64,000 bases of DNA from Flagellimonas alvinocaridis (GCF_004916895.1 NZ_SNTZ01000002.1:1-64000); one strand, 5' to 3'. Positions 27,102 to 36,786 are shown, numbered from the stretch's first letter. A program made the numbers and translations. The notes: generated by a model not told the origin, from the sequence alone.

Positions 27102-27328
27102 AGTCGCTTTTCCAAATCCTTCTTCATGCACTCTTTATCCTCTTCAGAAAGAACATTTAGTTCGGCTTTATCGCATAAGGAAGTAAGCGTGCCGTTCTGT
27201 TTTGAATATTTTGCACAGGCCTTGCAATACAGAATATGTATGCGAAGCTTCAGGATTTCCCAAAAGCTAGCTTCCTTGTACTGCGATTTTGTACAGATAT
27301 GTGACGCCTCTTCACATGAAATCTTCAT
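27098..27328 (-). CDS. small Cys/His protein, possible anti-sigma factor
   Basis: 76 aa with a Cys5, His10, Cys12 group and a later His31-x3-Cys35-x2-Cys38 motif. The HxxxCxxC spacing is that of the zinc anti-sigma (zf-HC2) domain. It lacks a membrane segment. It starts 2 bases after the stop of an ECF sigma factor gene, so it probably acts on that factor. A small anti-sigma-like protein is common downstream of flavobacterial ECF genes; direct binding is inferred. Confidence 0.7.
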   Translation of the reverse strand: MKISCEEASHICTKSQYKEASFWEILKLRIHILYCKACAKYSKQNGTLTSLCDKAELNVLSEEDKECMKKDLEKRL

Positions 27329-27330
27329 AA

Positions 27331-27885
27331 CTAAAACCAATTATCATTTAAACAACCCATAAGTGCCGTTCTTGCTCTGTGGATCATCACCCACAAGTTG
27401 GACGGATTAATGTCCAGTTCATTACAAATATCTTCTGTACTCATCCCTTGGATGGTTTTCATCTGAAAAACCTGGGCCTGTTTGCGAGGTAGTTTGGAAA
27501 TACACTCTTGGATGGCAAATCCCAGTTCTTCGTTTTCCAGAACGTTATCGCCATCTTGGCTAAATGGGTCGGCCACTTGTTCTTCCAACCAGTCTCCCTC
27601 GGAATCAGAATCAGAACTATAGCTCACCCGTACCTCTGCCTTTCCTTTTTTTGAATTGATCTTGCGGTAATGGTCAATGACTTTGCGTTTCAAAATGGCA
27701 ATCAACCAGGTGCGTTCTGCAGCATCACCTTTATAATTTTTAGCTGAGTTTAGTCCGGCAAAAAAAGTTTCCTGAACCAGATCCTTGGCAATTTCTGCAT
27801 CGCTTACCCGCGCAACGGCGTAATTGAACAGATAATCTGCATAGTGGTCTACCCAATTCTCAGGATGAAGTCTGTGTTCGGCCAT
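27331..27885 (-). CDS. ECF-type RNA polymerase sigma factor
   Basis: 184 aa with region 2 (about residues 12-85; DLVQETFFAGLNSAKNYKGD...RTWLIAILKRKVIDHYRK) and region 4 (about 130-180; LPRKQAQVFQMKTIQGMSTEDIC...VMIHRAR). It lacks sigma region 1 and 3, as expected for ECF factors. A Ser/Asp-rich acidic linker separates the two (SYSSDSDSEGDWLEE). The target genes cannot be told. The small Cys/His protein is encoded immediately downstream. Confidence 0.92.
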   Translation of the reverse strand: MAEHRLHPENWVDHYADYLFNYAVARVSDAEIAKDLVQETFFAGLNSAKNYKGDAAERTWLIAILKRKVIDHYRKINSKKGKAEVRVSYSSDSDSEGDWLEEQVADPFSQDGDNVLENEELGFAIQECISKLPRKQAQVFQMKTIQGMSTEDICNELDINPSNLWVMIHRARTALMGCLNDNWF

Positions 27886-27901
27886 AGTTTGTTTGAAGTA
27901 T

Positions 27902-27909
27902 CAAAAGTA
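27902..27909 (-). promoter_or_regulatory. -7 box upstream of the ECF sigma gene
   Basis: On the minus strand TACTTTTG matches TAnnTTTG; it lies 16 bases before the start codon. The -33 half is not evident at normal spacing. Confidence 0.4.
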
Positions 27910-28028
27910 ATGGATTTTGTCCAATGATCTTACAGATAATCTATTGCAAAACATCCCAAAGAAAATTGTTGATGGTAATTGAGCCATCCCTTTAATCCAA
28001 GATGGACTAAAAACGATACTATGGGAAA

Positions 28029-30065
28029 TTAACCAACCTTTTTTATCAAACCAGCTCTTTCCAGTAAAGCATCAATTTTTGGTTCGGATCCCCTAAAACG
28101 TTTGTACAGTTCCATGGGATTCTCTGTGCCTCCTTTAGAAAGCACATGTTCCTTGAAGCTATTGGCAATTTCTTTGTTGAAAATGCCTTTTTCCTTGAAA
28201 TAAGCAAAGGCATCTGCATCCAAAACTTCAGCCCACTTGTAGCTGTAATACCCTGAAGAATATCCTCCTTGAAAAATATGGGAAAAAGAAGTGCTCATGC
28301 AGGTTTCAGGGGTATCGGGGAACAGGGCTGTACTTTCAAAAGCCTTTGTTTCGTAATCTTTTACGTCTTTGATGCTATATGGGTCCGAACCGTGCCATGC
28401 CATGTCCAAAAATCCAAAACTCAATTGGCGAATAGTGGCCATGCCCTCTTGAAAAGTGGCAGATTCCTTTATTTTTTCCACCAAATCCATGGGAATGAGC
28501 TCTCCTGTCTCATAATGAAAGGCAAAAAGCTCCAAGGCCTCTTTTTCATAGCACCAATTCTCCATTACCTGACTGGGGAGTTCCACAAAATCCCAATACA
28601 CGGAAGTTCCCGAAAGGCCAGGATAGATCGTGTTGGCCAACATCCCATGAAGGGCATGTCCAAACTCATGGAACAAAGTGGTCACCTCATTGAAGGTAAG
28701 CAACGAAGGTTTTGAAGAAGTTGGCTTCGTAAAATTACATACGTTGGAGACATGGGGGCGGCTATTTTTGCCGTTGCGAGTGTACTGTGGCTTGTACGAG
28801 GTCATCCAAGCCCCACCTCTTTTCCCGGGACGGGGATGGAAATCGGCATAGAAAAGTGAAACAAAATTGCCTGAATCATCATAAACCTCATAGGTCTTTA
28901 CCTCATCATGGTATTTGTCCACATTAAAAACCTCCTTGAAGGTTAGTCCGAAAAGTTTTTCAGCAACTTGAAAAACCCCACTGATTACATTCTCCAGCTT
29001 AAAATAGGGTTTCAATTTTTCATCATCCAAATTGAACAGTTTCTGCTTTAACTTTTCAGAGTAGTACGCGCTGTCCCATTTTTCCAAATGGTCAATACCA
29101 TCCAATTCTTTGGCAAAGGCCTCCAATTCTTCAAATTCCCTTTCTGCCGCAGGCTTAGCCTTCTCCAAAAGTTCATTCAAGAACTCCAACACCTTTTCAG
29201 GAGTTTCGGCCATGCGTTCTTCCAGGACAAAATGGGCATGTGTGGTATAGCCCAACAGGTTGGCACGTTCATGACGGAGCGCTACAATTTGTAGCACATT
29301 TTCCTGATTGTCCAATGCATCATTATGGAAACCCTTGCTGCCAAAGGCTAAGGACAATTCTTTGCGCAACGTCCTATTTTCGGCATATTTCATAAAAGGA
29401 ATATAACTGGGATAGTCCAAGGTGATCAGCCAACCTTCCTTGTCTTTGGATTGTGCCAATTGTGCGGCGGCTTCCTTTGCACCTTCAGGAAGACCTTTTA
29501 AATCTTCCTCATTGGATAGCAACATTTCATATTTGTTGGTTTCAGCAAGGACATTTTCACCGAATTTCAGTTTTAACTTGGAAAGTTCGGCATCAATTTC
29601 CCTAAGTCTCTTTTTATCCGCCTCATTGAGATTTGCTCCATTTCTGCTAAAACTTTTATAGCGTTTTTCCAGCAAGGTCTGTTGCTCAGGGGTAAGGGAG
29701 AGGTTCTCTCGTTGTCCATAAACCGTTTTGATGCGTTCAAAAAGTGCTTGGTTCAAAGTAATGTCATTGCTGAAATCTGACAATAAAGGAGACACCTCCT
29801 GCGCAATTTTTTGGATTTCATCATTGGTTTCTGCGGAGTTCAGATTGAAAAAAACACTGGAGACCCTGTCCAACTGCTGTCCTGAAAAATCCAAAGCCTC
29901 CAAAGTGTTTTCAAAGGTGGGCGCTTCAGGGTTTTCCACAATGGCGTCAATTTCTTTTTTGGCACTTTCAATGGCCTCCAAGAAGGCAGGCTTAAAATGT
30001 TCGTTCTTGATTTTTGAAAATGGAGCTTGATCAAAGGGCTCCAAGAGAGGATTATTATTGGGCAT
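28029..30065 (-). CDS. M3 family metallopeptidase (oligopeptidase A / dipeptidyl carboxypeptidase type)
   Basis: Cytoplasmic zinc oligopeptidase that degrades short peptides. The zinc motif HEFGHALHG lies near residue 465, followed by the conserved SxTSVYWDFVELPSQVMENW and the SFSHIFQGGYSSGYYSY substrate loop. At 678 aa it has no signal peptide. It starts 12 bases after purE, so it is the last gene of the purK-purE operon, an arrangement common in Flavobacteriaceae. Which of the M3 subtypes it is (prlC or dcp) cannot be decided from sequence alone. Confidence 0.92.
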   Translation of the reverse strand: MPNNNPLLEPFDQAPFSKIKNEHFKPAFLEAIESAKKEIDAIVENPEAPTFENTLEALDFSGQQLDRVSSVFFNLNSAETNDEIQKIAQEVSPLLSDFSNDITLNQALFERIKTVYGQRENLSLTPEQQTLLEKRYKSFSRNGANLNEADKKRLREIDAELSKLKLKFGENVLAETNKYEMLLSNEEDLKGLPEGAKEAAAQLAQSKDKEGWLITLDYPSYIPFMKYAENRTLRKELSLAFGSKGFHNDALDNQENVLQIVALRHERANLLGYTTHAHFVLEERMAETPEKVLEFLNELLEKAKPAAEREFEELEAFAKELDGIDHLEKWDSAYYSEKLKQKLFNLDDEKLKPYFKLENVISGVFQVAEKLFGLTFKEVFNVDKYHDEVKTYEVYDDSGNFVSLFYADFHPRPGKRGGAWMTSYKPQYTRNGKNSRPHVSNVCNFTKPTSSKPSLLTFNEVTTLFHEFGHALHGMLANTIYPGLSGTSVYWDFVELPSQVMENWCYEKEALELFAFHYETGELIPMDLVEKIKESATFQEGMATIRQLSFGFLDMAWHGSDPYSIKDVKDYETKAFESTALFPDTPETCMSTSFSHIFQGGYSSGYYSYKWAEVLDADAFAYFKEKGIFNKEIANSFKEHVLSKGGTENPMELYKRFRGSEPKIDALLERAGLIKKVG

Positions 30066-30077
30066 TTCTGCGTAGGT

Positions 30078-30569
30078 TTATTTTATGTTACGAACTTCTT
30101 CTGCTCCTTTGATTACTTTTTCTTTGAGGCCTTGTTTGTAGTCCACCATTTTCGATAAAATTTCTTGGTCTGAACTCCCAATGATCTGAGCGGCCAAAAT
30201 CCCAGCATTTTTTGCGCCATTTAAGGCCACAGTGGCTACAGGAACGCCTCCGGGCATCTGTAAAATGGAGAGAACAGAGTCCCACCCGTCTATGGAGTTA
30301 CTGCTTTTCACAGGGACTCCGATTACTGGCAAAGGGGACAAGGATGCCACCATTCCCGGAAGGTGCGCAGCTCCGCCAGCCCCGGCTATGATGACCGAAT
30401 ATCCATTTTTATGGGCGTTTTTGCCAAAATCAAAAAGTTTTTCGGGAGTTCTGTGTGCGGAGACAATGTCCACATCCACTTCAATATTGAACTCTTTCAA
30501 AATATCGATGGCGTCCTGCATAATGGGGAGGTCGCTTGTGCTTCCCATAATCACGGCTACTTTGCTCAT
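30078..30569 (-). CDS. purE: N5-carboxyaminoimidazole ribonucleotide mutase
   Basis: Converts N5-CAIR to CAIR in purine synthesis, acting after PurK. The class I PurE signature MGSTSDLPIMQDA is at residues 8-20, then VDIVSAHRTPE and AGAGGAAHLPGMVASLSPLPVIGVPVKSS, and MPGGVPVATVA. It is 163 aa, the usual length. The start follows the purK stop by 4 bases and the M3 peptidase gene follows downstream. Confidence 0.96.
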   Translation of the reverse strand: MSKVAVIMGSTSDLPIMQDAIDILKEFNIEVDVDIVSAHRTPEKLFDFGKNAHKNGYSVIIAGAGGAAHLPGMVASLSPLPVIGVPVKSSNSIDGWDSVLSILQMPGGVPVATVALNGAKNAGILAAQIIGSSDQEILSKMVDYKQGLKEKVIKGAEEVRNIK

Positions 30570-30573
30570 ACTT

Positions 30574-31728
30574 TTATTTGCTTATAACGTTGATGGTTTC
30601 TTTAACTTTTTGGGCTACTTCACGGGCTCTGGCCATATCTTCGTCTACGATGGTTACATGGCCCATCTTTCGAAACGGGCGGGTCTGTTTTTTTCCATAG
30701 ATGTGAGGTGTTACCCCATCCATTTCCAAAATGGTGTCCATATTCTCATAGACCACATCCCCGGTATGGCCTTCGGCACCTACCAAGTTAACCATGATTC
30801 CTGCCACTTTACTATCCGTTTTTCCCAAAGGTAGGCCTAAAATGGCCCGGATGTGCTGTTCAAATTGATTGGTATAGCTGGCTTCAATACTATAATGTCC
30901 ACTGTTATGAGGTCTTGGTGCTACTTCGTTGACTAAAATTTGGTCATCCTGCGTTTGAAACAGTTCCACGGCCAATAATCCTACAGGTTGTAAATGTTCG
31001 GCCACTTTGAGGGCAACCTCGGTGGCCTTTTGCGCCACGGAATCCTCAATTCTTGCCGGACAGATAACATATTCAACCTGATTGGCCTCTGGGTGAAACT
31101 CCATCTCTACCACGGGATATGTTTTTACTTCACCTTTGGTGTTTCGCGATACGATTACAGCCAATTCATTTTTAAAATTGACCATTTTTTCGGCAATGCA
31201 CTCTACATTGGGAAGTCCGTTTAAATCTTCTATTTTCCGGACCACCTTCACACCTTGGCCATCGTATCCAAACTGGGCACTTTTCCAAACAAAAGGAAGT
31301 TGGAGGCCACCGTTGGAAATGCTGTCTTCTATCTCAGAAGTATAGGCGAAACGCGTGAACGGCGCAGTTGGGATATTGTGGTCCGTATAGAATAGTTTTT
31401 GTGTGGCTTTATTCTGGATGGTACGCAAGGCTTTGGTCGGAGGATAGACCTTTTTGCCTTCATGTTCCAATTTTTCAAGGGCGTCCACATTCACATTTTC
31501 AATTTCAATGGTGAGGACATCTACGTCCTTCCCGAAATTATAAACAGCATCAAAATCCATAAGGCTACCTTCCACAAACTCGTTGCAAGCAATTTTACAG
31601 GGCGCTTCGGGTGAAGCATCCATGACCTTGGTAAAGATGTCCCATTTTCGGGTTTCGTAGAGCATCATTTTGCCTAATTGCCCACCCCCTAAAATACCGA
31701 GTTTAAAATTGGAAGAGAAAAAATCCAT
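30574..31728 (-). CDS. purK: 5-(carboxyamino)imidazole ribonucleotide synthase
   Basis: ATP-grasp enzyme that carboxylates AIR to N5-CAIR for PurE. LGILGGGQLGKMMLYE is the N-terminal loop (residues 10-25). LPFVWKSAQFGYDGQGVKVV is the ATP-grasp core, and NEVAPRPHNSGHYSIEAS the metal/substrate site. It is 384 aa. It is the first gene of purK-purE-M3 peptidase, with a TATTTTTG promoter box at 31752-31759 that is divergent from the HPRT-Adk gene. Confidence 0.96.
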   Translation of the reverse strand: MDFFSSNFKLGILGGGQLGKMMLYETRKWDIFTKVMDASPEAPCKIACNEFVEGSLMDFDAVYNFGKDVDVLTIEIENVNVDALEKLEHEGKKVYPPTKALRTIQNKATQKLFYTDHNIPTAPFTRFAYTSEIEDSISNGGLQLPFVWKSAQFGYDGQGVKVVRKIEDLNGLPNVECIAEKMVNFKNELAVIVSRNTKGEVKTYPVVEMEFHPEANQVEYVICPARIEDSVAQKATEVALKVAEHLQPVGLLAVELFQTQDDQILVNEVAPRPHNSGHYSIEASYTNQFEQHIRAILGLPLGKTDSKVAGIMVNLVGAEGHTGDVVYENMDTILEMDGVTPHIYGKKQTRPFRKMGHVTIVDEDMARAREVAQKVKETINVISK

Positions 31729-31751
31729 GGATCATTAAATTGGAATGACTG

Positions 31752-31759
31752 CAAAAATA
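31752..31759 (-). promoter_or_regulatory. -7 box of the purK operon promoter
   Basis: On the minus strand TATTTTTG matches TAnnTTTG and lies 23 bases before the purK ATG. The -33 half is weak. Confidence 0.45.
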
Positions 31760-31813
31760 CATGAATTCCTTGAAGGGATGAAAGATGCTGGGCATACCAC
31801 CCCCAAAAAATGC

Positions 31814-31821
31814 TATCTTTG
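31814..31821 (+). promoter_or_regulatory. -7 box that decides the start of the HPRT-Adk fusion
   Basis: TATCTTTG is an exact TAnnTTTG box in the context TGCTATCTTTGCC, the commonest flavobacterial form. Transcription would begin near 31828. Codons upstream of this point are therefore not translated, which favours the TTG at 31847. Confidence 0.6.
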
Positions 31822-31846
31822 CCAACCTGACCAAAATACTGATACG

Positions 31847-32956
31847 TTGATCAAGCTAAACAACAAGTTGTTTAAACCTTACTTAAAGGAAGAACAAATC
31901 CTTGCGGCCATAGAAAAAATGGCGGCGGAAATCGCCAAGGACTACAAGGATGAGACACCCCTTTTTGTAGGTGTGCTCAACGGAGCCTTTATGTTTGTGG
32001 CCGATTTTTTAAAGGCGTATCAGCACCCTTGCCAAGTTTCTTTTGTACGGTTGAGCTCCTATCAAGGATTGACTTCCACCGGGATTGTGGAAACCTTGTT
32101 GGATGTTCAAGAAGACATGGAAGGAAAGAGTGTCATTATTTTGGAAGATGTGGTCGACACGGGAAGAACATTGAAGCAATTGGTGCACCTGTTTTCCCAG
32201 ACCAATGTGAAGGAATTTAAAATTGCTGCCCTTTTTTACAAGTCCGAAATCTACAACGGTGAATATGCCATTGATTATGTAGGGTTGGAAATCCCGGATA
32301 ATTTTATTGTGGGTTACGGTTTGGACTACAATGAAATGGGCAGAAATTTAAGGGAAGTATACCAATTAAACCAAGCAGATATGATCAACCTAGTGCTTTT
32401 TGGAAAGCCAGGAGCAGGAAAAGGAACCCAGGCTGGGTTCTTGAAAGAGAAGTACAATTTGAAACACATTTCCACAGGGGATGTGTTCCGATACAACATT
32501 AAAAATGGAACGGAATTGGGCAAGTTGGCCAAATCCTATATCGATAAGGGCGATTTGGTCCCTGATGAGGTAACCATTGACATGCTAAAAGACGAAGTGG
32601 AGAAAAATCCAGAGGCGTCAGGCTTTATTTTTGATGGTTTTCCACGAACCGCTGCACAGGCGGAAGCTTTGGACAACTTTTTGGAATCCAAGGATATGAT
32701 GGTAAATGCCACTATTGCCCTAGAGGCCGATGATGAGGTGTTGATCGCCCGTTTATTGGAGCGCGGAAAGAGCAGTGGGCGTTCCGATGATCAAGATGAG
32801 AGCAAAATCCGCAATCGTTTTGAGGAATACAACGAAAAAACGGCCCCTTTGAAAGCGTATTATGAAAAACAGGGGAAATTCCATTCCGTAAACGGAATTG
32901 GGGACATTGTAGAAATCACCGAGCGTTTGGGCAAGGTAATAGATACTTTGGACTGA
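31847..32956 (+). CDS. fused hypoxanthine phosphoribosyltransferase / adenylate kinase
   Basis: Two complete enzymes in one 369-aa chain. Residues 1-178 are HPRT: PRPP loop VIILEDVVDTGRT (96-108), FVGVLNGAFMF earlier, and YGLDYNEMGRNL at its end. It turns hypoxanthine or guanine plus PRPP into IMP or GMP. Residues 179-369 are adenylate kinase: P-loop GKPGAGKGTQ (186-195), FDGFPRTAAQA, and RLLERGKSSGRSDD. The start is TTG 31847, because a -7 box lies upstream and it gives a normal HPRT start (IKLNNKLFKPYLKEEQI). The junction keeps a Met (nt 32381) that would begin free Adk, so internal initiation is possible. Confidence 0.9.
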   Translation: MIKLNNKLFKPYLKEEQILAAIEKMAAEIAKDYKDETPLFVGVLNGAFMFVADFLKAYQHPCQVSFVRLSSYQGLTSTGIVETLLDVQEDMEGKSVIILEDVVDTGRTLKQLVHLFSQTNVKEFKIAALFYKSEIYNGEYAIDYVGLEIPDNFIVGYGLDYNEMGRNLREVYQLNQADMINLVLFGKPGAGKGTQAGFLKEKYNLKHISTGDVFRYNIKNGTELGKLAKSYIDKGDLVPDEVTIDMLKDEVEKNPEASGFIFDGFPRTAAQAEALDNFLESKDMMVNATIALEADDEVLIARLLERGKSSGRSDDQDESKIRNRFEEYNEKTAPLKAYYEKQGKFHSVNGIGDIVEITERLGKVIDTLD

Positions 32957-33006
32957 GACGGAGGTAACATTTTACCCTTCACCTTTCTGCTAAAAAAACC
33001 ATTGAC

Positions 33007-34008
33007 ATGACCGAAGGCAATTTTGTGGATTATGTGAAAGTGCATGTATCTTCCGGGAACGGAGGCAAGGGTTCTGCGCATTTACATCGGGAAAAGTATG
33101 TTGCCAAGGGAGGCCCGGACGGTGGTGATGGTGGCCGTGGAGGCCACGTAATCGTGAAGGGGAACAAAAACCTATGGACGTTGGTCCATTATAAGTTCAA
33201 AAAACATTTTAAGGCAGGTCATGGGGAGCATGGCAGTAAAAATAGGAGTACCGGCGCCGATGGGGCCGATACTTATTTGGAAGTTCCCCTCGGGACGGTG
33301 ATACGAGATACCGAGACCAATGCCGTTCTTTTTGAGATTACCGAGGACCAAGAAGAGAAGATTGTCTTGGAAGGTGGTATTGGAGGTCGTGGCAATTGGC
33401 ATTTTAAAAGCCCGACGAACCAAACTCCAAGATATGCCCAACCTGGAATTCCAGGACAGGAGGCGCATTTGACCTTGGAACTTAAAGTTTTGGCCGATGT
33501 GGGCCTTGTGGGATTCCCCAATGCCGGGAAATCCACATTATTGTCCGTGATGACTTCGGCAAAGCCCAAGATTGCCAATTACGAGTTTACCACCTTAAAA
33601 CCCAATTTGGGCATTGTGGAGCATCGGGATTTCCAGAGTTATGTCATGGCCGATATTCCCGGAATTATTGAAGGTGCGGCCGAAGGCAAAGGTCTAGGCC
33701 ACTATTTTCTGCGTCATATTGAACGCAACGCCACCTTACTTTTTTTGATCCCGGCAGACAGCAAGGACATCAGTCAGGAATATGCCATTCTTTTGGATGA
33801 GCTGAGACGGTACAATCCAGAGTTGTTGGACAAACAGCGCATCGTGGCCATTTCCAAATGCGATATGTTGGATGAGGAGCTCATTGAGGAAATGCGAGAG
33901 GAAATGGAACCCGACTTTAAGGATGTTGATTATCTATTTATCTCATCAGTAAGCCAATTGGGCATTCAGAAGCTTAAGGATAAGCTCTGGGCGCTATTGA
34001 ACGAATAA
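33007..34008 (+). CDS. obg: Obg/CgtA family GTPase
   Basis: Essential GTPase acting in ribosome maturation and stress control. The N-terminal Obg domain is the glycine-rich block [24 protein letters not shown] (residues about 15-55). G1 is GFPNAGKST near residue 168, G2/G3 include FTTLKPNLG and DIPGIIEGA, and G4 is SKCD. Length 333 aa lacks the variable C-terminal domain of longer family members. It lies 50 bases after the HPRT-Adk gene and is likely co-transcribed with it. Confidence 0.96.
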   Translation: MTEGNFVDYVKVHVSSGNGGKGSAHLHREKYVAKGGPDGGDGGRGGHVIVKGNKNLWTLVHYKFKKHFKAGHGEHGSKNRSTGADGADTYLEVPLGTVIRDTETNAVLFEITEDQEEKIVLEGGIGGRGNWHFKSPTNQTPRYAQPGIPGQEAHLTLELKVLADVGLVGFPNAGKSTLLSVMTSAKPKIANYEFTTLKPNLGIVEHRDFQSYVMADIPGIIEGAAEGKGLGHYFLRHIERNATLLFLIPADSKDISQEYAILLDELRRYNPELLDKQRIVAISKCDMLDEELIEEMREEMEPDFKDVDYLFISSVSQLGIQKLKDKLWALLNE

Positions 34009-34072
34009 AGGCACCTGTTCTCCCACCTAAGCCAAATAATCCTTATTTTTAAGTAATCCAGATTTATCTGCC

Positions 34073-34597
34073 ATGCGAAACCTATGGATTATTGTGCTGT
34101 GTTGCCTATTGGCCTCTTGTGTCTCCATTCGGGTCAATTACGATTACGATAGGGGAGCGGACTTTACGAGCTATACCACCTACAATTATTTTTCCGATTT
34201 GAATTCGGGCTTGACCCAATTGGACGAAAAGCGTCTCATTCGGATTTTGGATTCCACCTTGCAAATAAAAGGATATCGTTTGGCCGAGGAACCCGATTTT
34301 TTCATCAACATTCAAAGCAGTGAATTTCGTAGTCCTTCCAACAACGCCGTAGGTGTTGGTATTGGTGGCACGGGAAGAAATGTGGGTGGCGGAGTTTCCG
34401 TTGGATTGCCCATTGGAAATTCTGGAATACAGCGTCATATTCTGTTTGATTTTGTGGATGCACAACGTGATGCGCTGTTCTGGCAAGCCTCCACTGAAAG
34501 TGGCTATCGAGACAACGCTTCCCCCAGCGTTCGCGAAGAAAGATTGAGGGCCCTGGTCAAAAAAACATTGTCAAAGTTTCCCCCAGAAACAAAGTAA
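34073..34597 (+). CDS. DUF4136 lipoprotein
   Basis: Envelope lipoprotein of the DUF4136 family, function unknown. The signal ends at Cys16 (LLASC). The mature part begins VSIRVNYDYDRGADFTSYTTYNY, the family start, and has the glycine-rich GVGIGGTGRNVGGGVSVGLPIG segment near residue 95. Length 174 aa. The obg stop is 64 bases upstream and TATTTTTA near 34043 might provide a -7 box. Confidence 0.8.
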   Translation: MRNLWIIVLCCLLASCVSIRVNYDYDRGADFTSYTTYNYFSDLNSGLTQLDEKRLIRILDSTLQIKGYRLAEEPDFFINIQSSEFRSPSNNAVGVGIGGTGRNVGGGVSVGLPIGNSGIQRHILFDFVDAQRDALFWQASTESGYRDNASPSVREERLRALVKKTLSKFPPETK

Positions 34598-34739
34598 GGA
34601 CAAGATTGCAGTCAACCTTGTAATTGGATGTTTCCGGTTGATTATCAGTTTTTTGTTGGTTTTTGTAACAAAGAAAGATACGGACAGTCTAATTTGTTAT
34701 AACATCATTTTTTCAAAACAAACACTTAATTCAACACGT

Positions 34740-36764
34740 ATGAAAACAACACAAAGGATCAAATGGGCCTGTGGGGTTTCCCTATTTATGTTTTTGGGAG
34801 TTGCCCTTCATGCCCAAGAAAAACCTGGCGATACCACTTTGGCCAGTTCCCATGACGAATTGGTTTCCTTGGCCGCATTGGACCAAGGAGATTATCGGTA
34901 CACGGTAGAAGATTATTTTGGCAATCCCAAGGGGTTTACGTTTCGATTTTCCCCGGATGGAAAATACTTGTCCTACCGGGAAAGCGATGAGAATGGTAAA
35001 CGCCACATTTACGTCAAAAATTTAGAAACCAATGAGGTAAAAAAAGCCATTGAGGAAAAGGAAGAACTTGTAAGGATTTATGGATGGTTAAACAATACTA
35101 GGCTATACTTTTCCATGGATAAGGGAGGCAATGAAAACTACCATATTTATGCAGTGGATTTGGATGGGGGCAACTTGAAGGACTTGACTCCCTTTGATGG
35201 TGTAAGGGCAGATTTCACGGAGTTGTTACGGGATGATAAAGAGCATATCATTGTTTCCATGAACAAGAACAATGCCCAGGTCTTTGAGCCCTTCAAGCTG
35301 AATGTGGTCACAGGGGAATTGACCCAACTATATACCAATGATGACCCGGCCAATCCTATTTTGGGATATGATTTTGATAGAAACGGAAAGCTCAAAGGGT
35401 TTACGCGCCTTCGGGATGGAGTGGAACAGGATACCTATTATGAGGATGGCAATGGCGGTTTCCAAGTCTTGAAACAGCTGAATTGGAAGGATAACTTTTT
35501 CATCACCAGCTTTAACTATGCAACAGAATATCCTCATGATGCTTACGTGGTTTCCAATCTAGACAATGATAAAGCGGAAGTACAGCTGTTTGATCTTAAG
35601 GAGAACAAAGCCATAAAGAAGGTCTTTTTTAATGATCATTACGATGTGCAGAATATGGGGCTGTCCAGAACCAGAAACTATGAAGTGGATTATTTTACGT
35701 ACGAAGGAGAAAAAAGTGTGGTAGTCCCAGTAAGCGAGGTCTTTAAAAAACTGGATGCTCGCGTAAAGCAAGAACTTCCCGGAATGCAGTACAGTATATT
35801 GGACAGTACTGAGGACGAAAACCTGTATATGCTTTATGTGGACAGCGACCGGGTGTATGGCATGTACTATGCGTACAATGTGGCCAAGGATGAGCTTACC
35901 GAGTTGTACAATACCATGCCGCAGTTAAAAAAAGAGGATATGGCCGAAATGCGTCCCATAACCTTCACCAGCAGGGATGGTATTACCCTGCATGGATATA
36001 TCACCTTGCCCAAAGCAGCTTTGGCAGGTCAAAAGGTACCTGTTATTGTCAACCCACATGGTGGACCGCAAGGCATCCGGGATTCTTGGGGCTTTAATCC
36101 GGAAGCACAATTGTTTGCCAGTAGGGGCTATGCCACATTACAGGTGAATTTTAGGATTTCTGGGGGGTACGGTAGGGAGTTCTTGGAATCTGGCTTTAAA
36201 CAGATTGGAAGAAAAGCCATGGATGACGTGGAGGATGGATTGCAATATGTAGTGGACCAAGGTTGGGTAGACCCTAACAAGGCCGCAATTTATGGAGGTA
36301 GTCATGGAGGGTATGCCGTGTTAAGGGGTTTGACCAAGACACCGGATCTCTACGCTTGTGGTGTGGATTATGTAGGAGTATCCAATTTGTTCACTTTCAT
36401 GAAGACTATTCCTCCGTATTGGAAACCGTACTTAAAAATCATTAAGGAAATATGGTATGATGAGGACGTTCCAGAAGAAAAGAAAATTATGGAAGAGGTT
36501 TCTCCAGTATATCAGATAGATAAAATGAAAAAACCTTTGTTCGTGGTGCAGGGGGCAAACGACCCTAGGGTCAATATAGATGAATCAGACCAAATTGTGA
36601 GTGCACTAAGAGGTAAGGGCTATGACGTACCCTATATGGTAAAATATGATGAAGGCCACGGATTTGGTAAGGAGGAGAACCGTATCGAACTCTATAAGGC
36701 CATGATGGGCTTTTATGCCAAACATTTGGGACAACAGGAGATACCTCAACCGTTGAAGGATTGA
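34740..36764 (+). CDS. S9 family serine peptidase
   Basis: Periplasmic prolyl-oligopeptidase-type enzyme. The ATG at 34740 gives a signal peptide ending near residue 22 (ALHAQ); upstream codons are in an AT-rich leader. A seven-bladed beta-propeller of WD40-like repeats (about residues 40-400) precedes the alpha/beta-hydrolase domain. The triad is Ser in YGGSHGGYAV (near 521), Asp in GANDPRV (near 606) and His in DEGHGFGK (near 639). It cuts short peptides or dipeptides. Length 674 aa. A clear terminator follows. Confidence 0.92.
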   Translation: MKTTQRIKWACGVSLFMFLGVALHAQEKPGDTTLASSHDELVSLAALDQGDYRYTVEDYFGNPKGFTFRFSPDGKYLSYRESDENGKRHIYVKNLETNEVKKAIEEKEELVRIYGWLNNTRLYFSMDKGGNENYHIYAVDLDGGNLKDLTPFDGVRADFTELLRDDKEHIIVSMNKNNAQVFEPFKLNVVTGELTQLYTNDDPANPILGYDFDRNGKLKGFTRLRDGVEQDTYYEDGNGGFQVLKQLNWKDNFFITSFNYATEYPHDAYVVSNLDNDKAEVQLFDLKENKAIKKVFFNDHYDVQNMGLSRTRNYEVDYFTYEGEKSVVVPVSEVFKKLDARVKQELPGMQYSILDSTEDENLYMLYVDSDRVYGMYYAYNVAKDELTELYNTMPQLKKEDMAEMRPITFTSRDGITLHGYITLPKAALAGQKVPVIVNPHGGPQGIRDSWGFNPEAQLFASRGYATLQVNFRISGGYGREFLESGFKQIGRKAMDDVEDGLQYVVDQGWVDPNKAAIYGGSHGGYAVLRGLTKTPDLYACGVDYVGVSNLFTFMKTIPPYWKPYLKIIKEIWYDEDVPEEKKIMEEVSPVYQIDKMKKPLFVVQGANDPRVNIDESDQIVSALRGKGYDVPYMVKYDEGHGFGKEENRIELYKAMMGFYAKHLGQQEIPQPLKD

Positions 36765-36786
36765 TTTATAGGACTGATTCTCAATT

